From CAWKOH01 sp963851245 (GTDB taxonomy: Bacteria; Actinomycetota; Acidimicrobiia; Acidimicrobiales; Palsa-688): a DNA stretch of 64,000 bases. A program made the translations under genes and the position numbers. Below, in pieces: positions 8,093-16,772 of this stretch. How positions within the stretch are numbered: the stretch's first letter is position 1; the number at the start of each line of letters is the position of its first letter. The notes under the pieces were generated by a model. It ran no database searches, was not told the DNA's origin, and saw nothing but the letters and a program-made list of their open reading frames with translations. Location of the stretch: NCBI GenBank assembly GCA_963851245.1, contig CAWKOH010000010.1, positions 124,001-188,000 of the forward strand, read 5' to 3'.

Positions 8093-9217
8093 TTGCTGAC
8101 GAGAGCGGCGGTGCTATTCGAGGCTCCAGGTAAGTGGGAGGTGGCGGAACTACAGCTCGAGCCGCCCAGACAGGGGGAGCTGCTCATCCAGATGGGGGCG
8201 GCCGGTCTGTGCCATTCAGACGACCACATCCTCACCGGTGATCTGCCAGTACCCCCCGAGGCCCTGCCCATGGCCGGCGGCCATGAAGGGGCGGGCGTGG
8301 TTGCCGAAGTCGGTCCCAACACCGAGGGGTGGAAGGTCGGCGACCGCGTCGTGCTGTCCTTCCTGCCCACTTGCGGACTCTGCCGCTGGTGCGCCTCGGG
8401 CATGCAGAACCTGTGCGACAACGGAGCCCGGATCCTCGCCGGGGTCAGGGAGGACGGCAGCCGGCGGATGACTGTCGACGGGAAGCCGGTCGGGCAAGCA
8501 GCCGGAGTGGCCACCTTCAGCGAGTGGTCGACGGTCTCGGTCCAATCGGCTGTCAAGTGCCCCGAGGATGTGCCTCTCACCCTCGCCTGCCTCACAAGCT
8601 GCGGGGTGGCCACGGGCTGGGGCTCGGCGGTCCGCTCGGCCGACGTCAGACCCGGCGATGTGGTGATCGTCCTGGGCGTAGGCGGCATCGGGATGAACGC
8701 CGTCCAGGGTGCAGCTCACGCTGGGGCGTCGGTGCTCATCGCCGTCGACCCGGTGGAGATGAAGCGCACCGCCTCGTTCGGTTTCGGCGCCACCCACGCC
8801 GTGGCCACCATGGACGAAGCGACTGAGATCGCCCGGGGCTTCACCAACGGGCAGGGAGCCGATTCCTGCATCGTCTGCATCGGTGTGACCAAGGGTGAGC
8901 ACGTGGCGCAAGCGGTCGACTCCATCCGCAAGGCGGGAACGTGTGTCCTGACGGGGCTCCCGAAGGCGGCCGACGACGTGGCCATACCCATCTCGTTACG
9001 TCACGTCGTGCTGTACCAGAAACGGTTGCAGGGATCGCTCTTCGGTGCGTCCAGCCCTTCCAAGGATATACCTGCCCTGCTCGAGCTGTACCGCCAGGGA
9101 AGGCTGAAGCTGGGCGAGCTGATCACCAGCCGTTACTCCCTCGACGCCCTCAACGATGGCTTCGAGGACATGCGGACCGGCCGCAACCTCCGGGGCATCG
9201 TCGACTACGGCATCTGA
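8093..9217 (+). CDS. NDMA-type zinc-dependent alcohol dehydrogenase
   Basis: About 374 residues from TTG 8093, which follows AAAGGAAGG; the same frame is open further upstream, but without a start signal. GLCHSDDH and GGHEGAG provide the catalytic zinc ligands, and TCGLCRWC with a following Cys in MQNLCDNG binds the structural zinc. GVGGIGMNAVQGA is the NAD-binding loop. It closely resembles the NDMA-dependent dehydrogenases of Actinobacteria, known to hold NAD tightly and to be re-oxidised by mycofactocin; no mycofactocin biosynthesis gene is in the window. Its stop is two bases before the P450 start, so both likely act on the same hydroxylated intermediate, turning alcohol to aldehyde. Confidence 0.88.
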   Translation: MLTRAAVLFEAPGKWEVAELQLEPPRQGELLIQMGAAGLCHSDDHILTGDLPVPPEALPMAGGHEGAGVVAEVGPNTEGWKVGDRVVLSFLPTCGLCRWCASGMQNLCDNGARILAGVREDGSRRMTVDGKPVGQAAGVATFSEWSTVSVQSAVKCPEDVPLTLACLTSCGVATGWGSAVRSADVRPGDVVIVLGVGGIGMNAVQGAAHAGASVLIAVDPVEMKRTASFGFGATHAVATMDEATEIARGFTNGQGADSCIVCIGVTKGEHVAQAVDSIRKAGTCVLTGLPKAADDVAIPISLRHVVLYQKRLQGSLFGASSPSKDIPALLELYRQGRLKLGELITSRYSLDALNDGFEDMRTGRNLRGIVDYGI

Positions 9218-9219
9218 GC

Positions 9220-10461
9220 ATGGCCGACGAAGTTTCCACCAGCGATCGCTCCTTCGACCACCACTCTGCTAAACACGCCGCCGATCCCGTCGGCTCCTAC
9301 CGGACCATACGGGAAGGCCCAGGATATGCCCGTAGCGACGAGCATGGCGGCTTCACCGTCCTCTGCCGTTACGCCGACGTCGTAGCGGTAGCTCGCGACC
9401 CGGAGCACTTCTCGAATGCGCTTGAGGTTCCCGGCGGCTTCAAGGGGGGCGTAACCCTGCCGCACAACCCGGCGGCGACCCGGATGTCGTTCTCGGAGAT
9501 GGACCCGCCAGAGTGGAACCGGCTGAGGCGGGTACTGAACCCCACCCTCAGCGCCGAGGCGGTGGCAAGGTTCGCACCGCAGATCCAGGCCATTACTAAC
9601 CGGTTCATCGACCGCTTCATCGAGGCGGGTAAGTGCGATCTGGTCTTCGATCTGTGCAGCCCGGTGCCCGCGGTTGTGGCGCTGCATTACCTGGGACTTC
9701 CCACCGAAGAGTGGGAGCGTTATGCGGTCCCGATCCACAGTTCGGTCTACACACCCCGTGAGCCGGGTCACCCGGACTTCGAGCACCTCAACCAGCAGTT
9801 CGCCTGGATCTTCGAACAGATCCGATCCGAGATCGCCGAGCGTCAGTCGGCGCCGCGGAAGGACGATCTGATCACCAGCCTCATCAAGGATGGCCTCGAC
9901 GACGAGCTGGTGTTCGAGACGGTCTACACCATGCTGGCCGCCGGCGTCGACACGTCGACCTCGGTGCTGTCGGCCGCCCTCTTACACCTGAGCCAGCACC
10001 CCGACCAGCGCCTACGTCTGTTAGAGACGCCGGAGCTTCTCGAATCGGCGACCGAGGAGTTTCTGCGCTACTACGCCCCCGCCCAGGCAACTGCCCGCAC
10101 TGCAGTTGCCGAAGTCGAGGTGGCCGGGGTCGCCTTCAAGCGGGGCGAGCGCATCCTCCTGGCATGGGCGTCGGCCAACCGCGACGAGGCCCACTTCGAG
10201 AAGGCCGACGAGTTCGTCCTCGACCGCACCCCCAACCGACACGTAACCTTCGCACACGGCATCCACCGCTGCATCGGAGCTCCACTGGCCCGCCAGGAGT
10301 TGCGGGTGATCCTGGCCGAGGTACTTCGCCGCATCCCTGACTATGTGGTCGACGCCACTGACACGCCCACCTACCCCGACGTCGGCCTCATGTTCGGCTA
10401 CCAGAAGATGCCAACGACGTTCACTCCGGGCGTGGTCGAGGGCGATCGCGCTCAGACCTGA
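9220..10461 (+). CDS. Cytochrome P450
   Basis: A 413-residue soluble bacterial P450 starting at ATG 9220, almost abutting the dehydrogenase. AGVDTSTSVLSA is the oxygen-activating I-helix motif, EEFLRYYAP contains the ExxR pair, and FAHGIHRCIGAPLARQEL is the haem-binding Cys loop. MSFSEMDPPEWNRLRRVLNP is the usual C-helix region. It would hydroxylate a substrate using electrons from a ferredoxin; the nearest ferredoxin is at 16548-16772 in the opposing operon. It ends 39 bases from the TetR stop (convergent). Confidence 0.92.
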   Translation: MADEVSTSDRSFDHHSAKHAADPVGSYRTIREGPGYARSDEHGGFTVLCRYADVVAVARDPEHFSNALEVPGGFKGGVTLPHNPAATRMSFSEMDPPEWNRLRRVLNPTLSAEAVARFAPQIQAITNRFIDRFIEAGKCDLVFDLCSPVPAVVALHYLGLPTEEWERYAVPIHSSVYTPREPGHPDFEHLNQQFAWIFEQIRSEIAERQSAPRKDDLITSLIKDGLDDELVFETVYTMLAAGVDTSTSVLSAALLHLSQHPDQRLRLLETPELLESATEEFLRYYAPAQATARTAVAEVEVAGVAFKRGERILLAWASANRDEAHFEKADEFVLDRTPNRHVTFAHGIHRCIGAPLARQELRVILAEVLRRIPDYVVDATDTPTYPDVGLMFGYQKMPTTFTPGVVEGDRAQT

Positions 10462-10500
10462 CCACGAAGCTCCCGAGGTGGGCTGCGTCTACTTTCTGAT

Positions 10501-11202
10501 TTAGCGGCTCCGCCTCCGTCGGCTCTCAGGAGCCAGGTTACGACCGCCTCCCAGCCCGGCCAGGCAGAACTCCCAGACCCGTTCGCCAATCTCGTCGTAG
10601 GTCCCGTCGGGCGCTACGAAGGCGTAGTAGTGGAAGACGGATCGAGCCAGCTGGGTGATGAGCCAGCCGGCCGACGCCGGATCGGGTGGATCCAGCAACC
10701 CGGAAGCCGTCGCGGTGTCGATCTCTCCCTGGATGAGGTCGGTGTAGGCGTGGGAAGCCCGGGCCATTTCTTCGGGGACTAACGCCTGCAGGCGCCAGTG
10801 CTCGGTGGCCATGAAGCGGGCGCTGGTCACCCCGTCGCCCCGGGCGGCCAGGCCGCGTATTACCACTGTCACGTAGAAGTGGAGGCGCTCGAGCGGATCG
10901 TCTAGCCCGCTGGCTTGCTCCTTGTACTTCTCGGCCGACTCGGTGACCATCTGCTCTATTACCGCCAGTATGAGCTGGTCCTTGCCCTCGAAGTACCGGT
11001 AGAACGTCTGTAAGGCGATTCCCGCCTCCTTCACCAGCTCCTGGGTCGTGAAGGTATTGCCCTTGATGGCGATCAGCCGCTGAGCGGCGTCCACGATCGC
11101 CTTGGCCTGTTCCACGCCCCGGGCCTTCGACCGCTGCACGATCGGGGATCGCTCGGCCGCCCGCTCGGCCCACGACGTTTGCGAGAGTGCACCTTCGCTC
11201 AT
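10501..11202 (-). CDS. TetR-family transcriptional regulator
   Basis: 233 residues from ATG 11202; the frame continues upstream, but this ATG overlaps the thiolase stop (TGATG), the pattern used through the whole operon. The N-terminal helix-turn-helix is clear: AKAIVDAAQRLIAIKG, FTTQELVKEAGIALQTFYRY, then FEGKDQLILAVI. The C-terminal ligand domain is of the WHG-like all-helical type and divergent. As last gene of the ten-gene operon it probably represses this operon and perhaps the divergent LLM gene by binding the palindromes at 19491-19536 (inference). Confidence 0.88.
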   Translation of the reverse strand: MSEGALSQTSWAERAAERSPIVQRSKARGVEQAKAIVDAAQRLIAIKGNTFTTQELVKEAGIALQTFYRYFEGKDQLILAVIEQMVTESAEKYKEQASGLDDPLERLHFYVTVVIRGLAARGDGVTSARFMATEHWRLQALVPEEMARASHAYTDLIQGEIDTATASGLLDPPDPASAGWLITQLARSVFHYYAFVAPDGTYDEIGERVWEFCLAGLGGGRNLAPESRRRRSR

Positions 11203-12398
11203 CAGAAGGGCTCGGCGCTGTAGGCGACGGCCCCGCCGAAGTGGGGTGACGAGTGGCAAGCCACCCCGATCGATGCCTTATCCCGCTGCCGCTCACCGGC
11301 CCGGCCCGACAGCTGCAGGTAGCACTCGAGCATTTGGGGAATACCGTGCATGCGCCCGTTGCCCAGTGCCCCGCCCCCTGATAGCGCCGGTATGGCCCCG
11401 GGTCGGTCGCTGTCGATACCCCCCTCAATCACCATGCGGTGGGCCTCCCCGACCGGGCACAACCCGAGCAGCTCCAACCAGAAGTAGACAAACGGGGAGA
11501 AGCCGTCGTACACCTGCGGGAGATCGACCTCGCCGGGAGACAGGCCCGAGGCTTCCCACAGGCGGCGAGCGGTCTCGGCCCCGACGCCCATGATGTCGTC
11601 GAGGGGCCAGTGCACCGGGAGTCGCCGGGTGACGGGAACCCCGCTGCCGTAGCCCGCAACGTACACAGGTTTGTTAGGCAGGTCCCGGGCCCGCTCGGCG
11701 GAGGTGAAGATGAACGCGGCGACCCCGTCTACCGGGATGTCGCAGTCGTAGCGACAAATGGGGTCGTTGATCATCGGGGCTGACAGGTACTCCTCGGCGG
11801 ATAGAGGCTTGTCATGCCAGAAGGACCAGGGGATCCGTGAGCCGTTCTTCCGCGCCTCCACCAGTACCGACGCCATGGCTTCCCGAGTGGCCCCGTAGCG
11901 GTGCATGTACTCGTTATAGGTCAGGGCGATCATGGCCAGAGGGCCGAAGTACCCTTGGGGCACGATCCATTGTTGCGAGCCCCGGGCCTCTCGCATGGTG
12001 TTCTCGTGGTATCGGCCTCGCGGATTGTGGAGGGCCCGATGCATGAGCACGTAGTCGGCGGCACCACTGGCGACGGCGTTGACCGCCAGTGAGACCGCGC
12101 CCGGTATCTGGCCGAAACCCTGGAATCCCGCCGCATAACGTGGGTTTACGCCAAGATGCTCGGCCAGCCAGTTTGAGCTGACCAGGCTGACGCCGTCCTC
12201 CGCGGCGTGGCTGCCAGCCGAGGGAAAGAGGCTGCCGGTCACGAACCCGTCCACAGCGTCGATCCCCGCATCGGCGATGGCGTTCCTCGCCGTCTCCACG
12301 GCCAGGGCACCAAGTGTCTGGGCGGCGTGGCGCTCGACCTGGCTCTGGGCGTAGCCGACGATGGCCACCTTGTTGCGGGCTTCGAACCGGCGGCTCAT
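11202..12398 (-). CDS. Thiolase-fold protein lacking the nucleophilic Cys (Ltp2-like aldolase candidate)
   Basis: 398 residues of thiolase/SCP2-thiolase fold: KVAIVGYAQS start, ETARNAIADAGIDAVDGFVT, and a C-terminal GGALGNGRMHG loop. Where catalytic thiolases have a Cys (GxxCxSG), this reads AAGFQGFGQIPGAVS, so the acyl-enzyme Cys is absent. DLPQVYDGFSPF is a conserved Tyr motif in lipid-transfer-type members. Known case: Ltp2 with a DUF35 partner is an aldolase in steroid side-chain breakdown. Here the gene overlaps a DUF35 gene by four bases (ATGA), so I infer a carbon-carbon lyase complex rather than a true thiolase. Confidence 0.82.
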   Translation of the reverse strand: MSRRFEARNKVAIVGYAQSQVERHAAQTLGALAVETARNAIADAGIDAVDGFVTGSLFPSAGSHAAEDGVSLVSSNWLAEHLGVNPRYAAGFQGFGQIPGAVSLAVNAVASGAADYVLMHRALHNPRGRYHENTMREARGSQQWIVPQGYFGPLAMIALTYNEYMHRYGATREAMASVLVEARKNGSRIPWSFWHDKPLSAEEYLSAPMINDPICRYDCDIPVDGVAAFIFTSAERARDLPNKPVYVAGYGSGVPVTRRLPVHWPLDDIMGVGAETARRLWEASGLSPGEVDLPQVYDGFSPFVYFWLELLGLCPVGEAHRMVIEGGIDSDRPGAIPALSGGGALGNGRMHGIPQMLECYLQLSGRAGERQRDKASIGVACHSSPHFGGAVAYSAEPF

Positions 12399-12823
12399 TG
12401 CTGCGGGTCCAGGGCGAAGGCGGGTACCGAGACGTCAGGTGACAGGTCTTCGAAGGCCGCCGATACCTTCGATCCGATCCGGATCGCTGCATCCGGACCG
12501 TCTATCAACCGGCCGATCAGACGCAGGTCTGGCTGCTCCTCCAGTTCGACGTCCACCAGCACGAAAGGCACCTCGGTGTCGAATCCCGGAAGGAAAGACT
12601 GGCGCATGACCGTCCAGGAGCGAACCTGGCCCCGGCCGCTAACCGGCGTCCAAACGAACTCGGGATTCGTGCTGTGGCAGTGCTGGCACACGACATCGGG
12701 CGGATGTGTAAAGGCTCCGCAGCGGGAGCAGCGGGCCACGCTCAAGGTGTGCTTCGAGGCGGCTTCCCAGTAACGGCCTGACTGCTCGTCGGGAACCGGC
12801 AACGGCCGGGCCGGTGCGGTCAA
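12395..12823 (-). CDS. DUF35 zinc-ribbon/OB-fold acyl-CoA-binding protein
   Basis: 142 residues from TTG 12823, overlapping the CaiB stop (TTGA). A Cys4 zinc ribbon (CSRCGAFTHPPDVVCQHC, residues about 31-48) is followed by an OB fold (GRGQVRSWTVMRQSF, VPFVLVDVELEEQPDLRLIG). Such proteins pair with thiolase-fold enzymes and give them acyl-CoA binding; the steroid aldolase ChsH2-Ltp2 is the known model. It sits directly before the Cys-less thiolase, which supports a heteromer. Confidence 0.87.
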   Translation of the reverse strand: MTAPARPLPVPDEQSGRYWEAASKHTLSVARCSRCGAFTHPPDVVCQHCHSTNPEFVWTPVSGRGQVRSWTVMRQSFLPGFDTEVPFVLVDVELEEQPDLRLIGRLIDGPDAAIRIGSKVSAAFEDLSPDVSVPAFALDPQQ

Positions 12824-14061
12824 AGTATGACCCCCGCCTCCTTGAAGGCGATGATCTGCTCCCAGTCGTAGCCGAGCTGGTTGAGGATGGTCTCGGTGTC
12901 CTCCCCGTGCTCGGGAGCGCGCCGCAGGGCCGGGGGCTGGCCGTCGAACTGCACCGGCACCGCGGGCAGCCGGTAGGCCACCTCTCCATCGACCACGACG
13001 GCACCGATGTAGCCGTTGGCCTGGACCTGGGGGTCCTCGAGCAGTTCAGGGACCGACTGGACGGGCGCCCAGGGGGCGTCCAGGCCGGCCAGCAGCTCCT
13101 TCCACTCGGCGAAGGTCCGCTTGGCGAACTCGGCGTCCAGTTCGGCCACGCAAGCCTCGCCGTTCTGTCGGCGGCTGTTCAGGTCCGAGAAGCGGGGGTC
13201 GTCGAGCAGATCCTTCCGGTCGATGAGGCGGCAGAAGTCGGCCCAATAGCGGTCGGCCTCGAGGAAGACGAGCGAGATGTGGCGCCCGTCTTTGGTTCGG
13301 TAGGATCCCACCAGCGGGTTGACCAGGGGCCCCCGCCCGCTCGACGCCCTGGGCTCATCGCCGCCGATGGCAGCGAGGATGTCCGACGACAGGGTCCACA
13401 TGGCAGTAGCCAGCAGAGACACGTCGACGACCGAACCCTTTCCGGTGCGGGTTCTCCTGAGCAGGGCGGCCGAGATCCCGAAGGCCAGGGCCATGGCCCC
13501 GTTGCGGTCCCCCATGGCCCCCCGCTGGCCGATGGGATAATCACGATCGGGCGGGGTGAGCATATGGGCCATCCCGCCCCGCGACCAGAAGGCCGAGGCG
13601 TCGTAGCCGGCCTGGTCGGCATCGGGGCCGCGCAACCCGTAGCCGTTGCCCTGGGCATAGATGAGCTGGGGATAGCGCGCCCGTAGCGCTTCCGCGTCCA
13701 GTCCCAGCTTGCGCAAAGCCTTGGGGCGCATGTTGGTGAGGAAGACATCCGAGGACTCCAGCAGCCGGTGCATGACGGCCTTCCCCTCGTCGCTGCGAAC
13801 ATTGAGCGCAATGGAACGCTTGCCCCGGTTGGCCAGGGCCAGCGACAGGTTGACCCCGCCCCGATCGGTCCCGATGCCTTGCGACGCCAGACCCCGGTAA
13901 GGATCACCCTCGGTGCGCTCGATGTGGATCACATCGGCCCCCCAGTCGGCCAGTAGGGCGCCGGCTACGGGCACGAAGACCCACTGGGCCAACTCGACTA
14001 CACGCACGCCTTCGAAGGGGGCACCACCGTCACTGTTGATTTCGACGCTGTCGGCCTCCAC
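12820..14061 (-). CDS. CaiB/BaiF family CoA-transferase
   Basis: 413 residues from GTG 14061 with AGGAAG upstream. The N-terminus FEGVRVVELAQWVFVP, ALLADWGADVIHIERTEGDP and LANRGKRSIALNVRSDEGK are type III CoA-transferase hallmarks. SDVFLTNMRPKALRKLGLD carries the region around the catalytic Asp, here in the usual NxRP context without an obvious Asp-to-x change that I can confirm. It transfers CoA from an acyl-CoA donor to a carboxylate, so in this operon it would activate the acid made by the aldehyde dehydrogenase. Coupled by overlap to DUF35 downstream. Confidence 0.9.
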   Translation of the reverse strand: MEADSVEINSDGGAPFEGVRVVELAQWVFVPVAGALLADWGADVIHIERTEGDPYRGLASQGIGTDRGGVNLSLALANRGKRSIALNVRSDEGKAVMHRLLESSDVFLTNMRPKALRKLGLDAEALRARYPQLIYAQGNGYGLRGPDADQAGYDASAFWSRGGMAHMLTPPDRDYPIGQRGAMGDRNGAMALAFGISAALLRRTRTGKGSVVDVSLLATAMWTLSSDILAAIGGDEPRASSGRGPLVNPLVGSYRTKDGRHISLVFLEADRYWADFCRLIDRKDLLDDPRFSDLNSRRQNGEACVAELDAEFAKRTFAEWKELLAGLDAPWAPVQSVPELLEDPQVQANGYIGAVVVDGEVAYRLPAVPVQFDGQPPALRRAPEHGEDTETILNQLGYDWEQIIAFKEAGVIL

Positions 14062-14068
14062 TGTCGCA

Positions 14069-14506
14069 CTACTTCCTTGGTGTCAGGACCACGAGCGGGA
14101 TCTCGCGATCGGTCCGGGACTGATACACGTCGTAGTTAGGCCATGCACCGGTCATGACCTTCCACAGTCTCGGCTTCTCGTCCGGGTCGGCCGTCCGGGC
14201 CATCACCGGGATGTGCTCGGACTTCACCTGGATCTCGGCGCCGGGGTTGGCCAGCAGGTTGTGGTACCAGTTGGGATGGGTCGGTGCCCCGCCCTGGGAG
14301 GCCACGATCAGGTAGTCGTCGCCGTCCCGGCCGAAGATAAGCGCCGACGTTCGTGGCTCCCCGCTCCTTTTGCCGGTCGTGGTGAGCAGAAGGGCCGTGA
14401 CGCCGTTCCAGACGTAGCCGACCTCACCGTCGGTCTCCTGGTACCTCCGTATGTGCTCGGCCCCGACCAGGTTGAGGTCGGGCGACTGATAGCCGGGTTC
14501 ACTCAT
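14069..14506 (-). CDS. Ddn-like F420-dependent nitroreductase-family protein
   Basis: 145 residues, the usual length of the deazaflavin-dependent (Ddn) split-barrel family. NGVTALLLTTTGKRSGEPRT is the F420 phosphate-binding strand and loop, and YLIVASQGGAPTHPNWYHNL plus NPGAEIQV are diagnostic. These proteins reduce substrates, often quinones or activated double bonds, with F420H2. It lies seven bases before the CaiB gene in the operon. An AAAGG site precedes ATG 14506. Confidence 0.88.
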   Translation of the reverse strand: MSEPGYQSPDLNLVGAEHIRRYQETDGEVGYVWNGVTALLLTTTGKRSGEPRTSALIFGRDGDDYLIVASQGGAPTHPNWYHNLLANPGAEIQVKSEHIPVMARTADPDEKPRLWKVMTGAWPNYDVYQSRTDREIPLVVLTPRK

Positions 14507-14519
14507 GCCGATTCGCCTT

Positions 14520-15770
14520 TCAACCGAATACCACGGGTATGGCGGTCGCCCCCCGCTCGTAGAAGCCCCGGTAGCCCGGCGGTTCGGCGTCGGGGTCCAG
14601 GCGCAGGTTGGGCAGCCGGTCCAACAGGGCGTTGATGCCGACGGTCATCTCGGCCCGGGCCACGTGCTGGCCGAGACAGACATGGGGCCCGCTGCCGAAG
14701 GCCAGGGTGGGCTTGATGGGCCGGAAGATGTCGAACTCCTCCGGCCTCTCCCACCGGTCGGGGTCGTGGTTGGCGGCCCCCACGCAAATGTGGAGCACCG
14801 CCCCCTTGGGCAGGTGGACGCCGTGGAAGTCGACGTCCCGGGTCACCCAGCGGGAGAACATGGGATCGGTGGTCTGCCACCGGACCGACTCCTCGATGGC
14901 GTTGCGCAGCAGGACCCGGTCCTCTCTGATCGCCTCGAGCAACTCGGGCCGCTGAAGGAGGGCAGCCAGCGTGATACCCATCTGCTTCCACGTGGTCCCC
15001 GAACCGGCCGCAAGCAGCAGGCTGGAAAAGGAATAGATCTCGGCGTCGCTCAGACGGTGCTTTTCGCCGTCCTCGTCGGTGATCTCCGACTGCACCAGCA
15101 CACTGATGAGATCGTCCTCCGGCTGCTCCCGCCGGGCCGCCACGATCGGCTTGATGATCTCGACCAGCAGATCCGGCCTCTGAAGGGATTCCCGGATGTC
15201 TAGGGCCTGCTCCACCCCCACGCCGAAGCTACCGGTGATGGTCAGGACCGGTATGGCCGCGCAGAACTCGACGTTGAGCTCGGCCCGCCCGTTGGCCTCG
15301 AAGGAGTCGATCAGACCGTTCACCGTGGTCTCGAGCCAGTTGTCGATCCACCAGCGGGTCCGGGCGGGTCCGAACGAAGGCTGTACCAGCGCCCGATAGC
15401 GGCGGTGCTGAGCCCCGTTCATCGACAGCATGCTGTTGGTCGGACCGAGCTCGCCTCTCTCGAGATCCACCGCTTCACCAGACGAGGCGAAGACTCCCTC
15501 GTTGCGGTAGGCCTCATCGCAGGCGGCCCAGCTGAAAGCGGAGAAGTGCACCCGGCCCGGCTCGGGCAGACCGTGGAAGCCGAAGTCACCTTCCAGCCCG
15601 GTCAGCTCGTGCACGATGCCCGGATGCACGGGCGCCTGACTGCGCAGCTCCCGCCACTTCGGGTAAGGGTCGCCGACATAACTACCGCCGGTCCAGGCCA
15701 GCTGAGCGCCGGCCAGGTCAAAGACCCTCCGGACCCGGTCGAGGTCGAGAATGCTTCTGGCGGTAGTCAT
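14520..15770 (-). CDS. Cytochrome P450
   Basis: 416 residues from ATG 15770, which overlaps the SDR stop by four bases; the frame is open upstream inside the SDR but that is not the start. LLLAAGSGTTWKQM is a P450 I-helix with Gly-Ser in place of the common Gly-x-Asp-Thr, EESVRWQT holds ExxR, and FGSGPHVCLGQHVARAEM the haem Cys. It resembles actinobacterial P450s of terpenoid and steroid catabolism. The ferredoxin two genes upstream is the natural electron donor. Confidence 0.92.
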   Translation of the reverse strand: MTTARSILDLDRVRRVFDLAGAQLAWTGGSYVGDPYPKWRELRSQAPVHPGIVHELTGLEGDFGFHGLPEPGRVHFSAFSWAACDEAYRNEGVFASSGEAVDLERGELGPTNSMLSMNGAQHRRYRALVQPSFGPARTRWWIDNWLETTVNGLIDSFEANGRAELNVEFCAAIPVLTITGSFGVGVEQALDIRESLQRPDLLVEIIKPIVAARREQPEDDLISVLVQSEITDEDGEKHRLSDAEIYSFSSLLLAAGSGTTWKQMGITLAALLQRPELLEAIREDRVLLRNAIEESVRWQTTDPMFSRWVTRDVDFHGVHLPKGAVLHICVGAANHDPDRWERPEEFDIFRPIKPTLAFGSGPHVCLGQHVARAEMTVGINALLDRLPNLRLDPDAEPPGYRGFYERGATAIPVVFG

Positions 15771-16546
15771 CGGGCCACGTAACCGCCGTCGACAGGGAGC
15801 ATGACCCCGGTCACGTTGGCCGCCCGGTCCGATACCAGGTAGACCGCGGCCTCGGCGCAGTCCTCGGCGGTGATGGGGCGACCGAGGGGGTGCATAGGCC
15901 CCGTCTGTTTGGCGATCTCTTCCGAATCTAATGAGGACTGGTCGATGCCGCCGGCAGCCATGAAATGGGTGAAGGGCATGGCGGCCGGACAGATGGCGTT
16001 GGCCCGGATCCCGAACGGGGCTCCCTCGATAGCGGCGGCCCGGGTCAGCTGGTGTATGGCCCCCTTGGTCGAGCCGTACACGGATCCACCCCAGCCGACC
16101 AATCCGGCGACCGATCCCGTCACCAGGATCACCCCGCCGTCGCCCTGCTTCTTGAATTGGAGGATGGCGTGCTTGCATCCGAGAAAGACGCCCCGGAAGT
16201 TGATGGCCACCAGGCGGTCGAAATCGTCGACCGTGTGGTCCTCCAGCTTCAGCCCGGGGCGGGGGGTCGGCACGCCGACGTTGTTGTACATGATGTCCAA
16301 TCGCCCGAACTGGCCGGCGGCGGTGGCGATGGTGGCGACCACGTCGGCCTCTTGGGAAACATCGCACCGCTCGGCGACGGCTACCCCGCCGGCGCCTTCG
16401 ACCAGGGCGACCGTCTCTTTGGCCCGATCGAGATCTATATCGGCGCACACGACCTTGGCTCCCTCCTCGGCGAAGCGGACCACCGAGGCCCGTCCGACCC
16501 CCGAGCCGGCGCCGGTCACGATCGCCGTCTTGCCCTGCAGCAACAT
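15767..16546 (-). CDS. Short-chain dehydrogenase/reductase
   Basis: 259 residues with all classical SDR parts: TGAGSGVGRA (cofactor loop), CADIDLDRA with Asp favouring NAD, YNNVGVPTP, catalytic Ser in VTGSVAGLVG, and YGSTKGAI for Tyr-x-x-x-Lys. VMLPVDGGYVAR is the C-terminal hallmark. It would oxidise an alcohol or reduce a keto group of the pathway intermediate. ATG 16546 follows the ferredoxin stop by one base. Confidence 0.92.
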   Translation of the reverse strand: MLLQGKTAIVTGAGSGVGRASVVRFAEEGAKVVCADIDLDRAKETVALVEGAGGVAVAERCDVSQEADVVATIATAAGQFGRLDIMYNNVGVPTPRPGLKLEDHTVDDFDRLVAINFRGVFLGCKHAILQFKKQGDGGVILVTGSVAGLVGWGGSVYGSTKGAIHQLTRAAAIEGAPFGIRANAICPAAMPFTHFMAAGGIDQSSLDSEEIAKQTGPMHPLGRPITAEDCAEAAVYLVSDRAANVTGVMLPVDGGYVAR

Positions 16547-16547
16547 G

Positions 16548-16772
16548 TCAGCTGTCTCCGTTCTCGTTCTCGATCAGCCGCAGGGCCCCCGTGGGGCAGG
16601 CCTCGACCGCGATCCGAATGGCATCTTCCGGGTCCCCGACAGGGTCGATGACCACCGCCTTGGTCTCTCCGTCGTGGGCGAAGGTGGCGGGGGCGTACAT
16701 GATGCACATGCCGCTGCCCATGCACAGCTCCCGGTCCACTTCGATCCTCCAGCGCGAGGATGCTTCAGGCAC
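16548..16772 (-). CDS. P450-associated ferredoxin (3Fe-4S type)
   Basis: 74 residues. IEVDRELCMGSGMCIMYAP and EACPTGALRLIE form the cluster-binding pattern C-x5-C...CP, in which the middle Cys of a 4Fe-4S site is missing; this is the rule for the 3Fe-4S ferredoxins that feed bacterial P450s. It overlaps the amidohydrolase gene by eight bases and precedes the SDR and P450, so it probably serves the P450 at 14520 and possibly that at 9220. Confidence 0.92.
   Translation of the reverse strand: MPEASSRWRIEVDRELCMGSGMCIMYAPATFAHDGETKAVVIDPVGDPEDAIRIAVEACPTGALRLIENENGDS

Noticed and set aside
7480..8688. A 402-codon open frame on the minus strand
   Set aside because: It lies opposite the alcohol dehydrogenase, has low-complexity composition and no family motif; only its last few codons (the PH-like remnant) mean anything.
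15771..16448. Upstream extension of the P450 frame into the SDR gene
   Set aside because: The extension is the SDR in another frame; ATG 15770 with the four-base overlap is the natural start.
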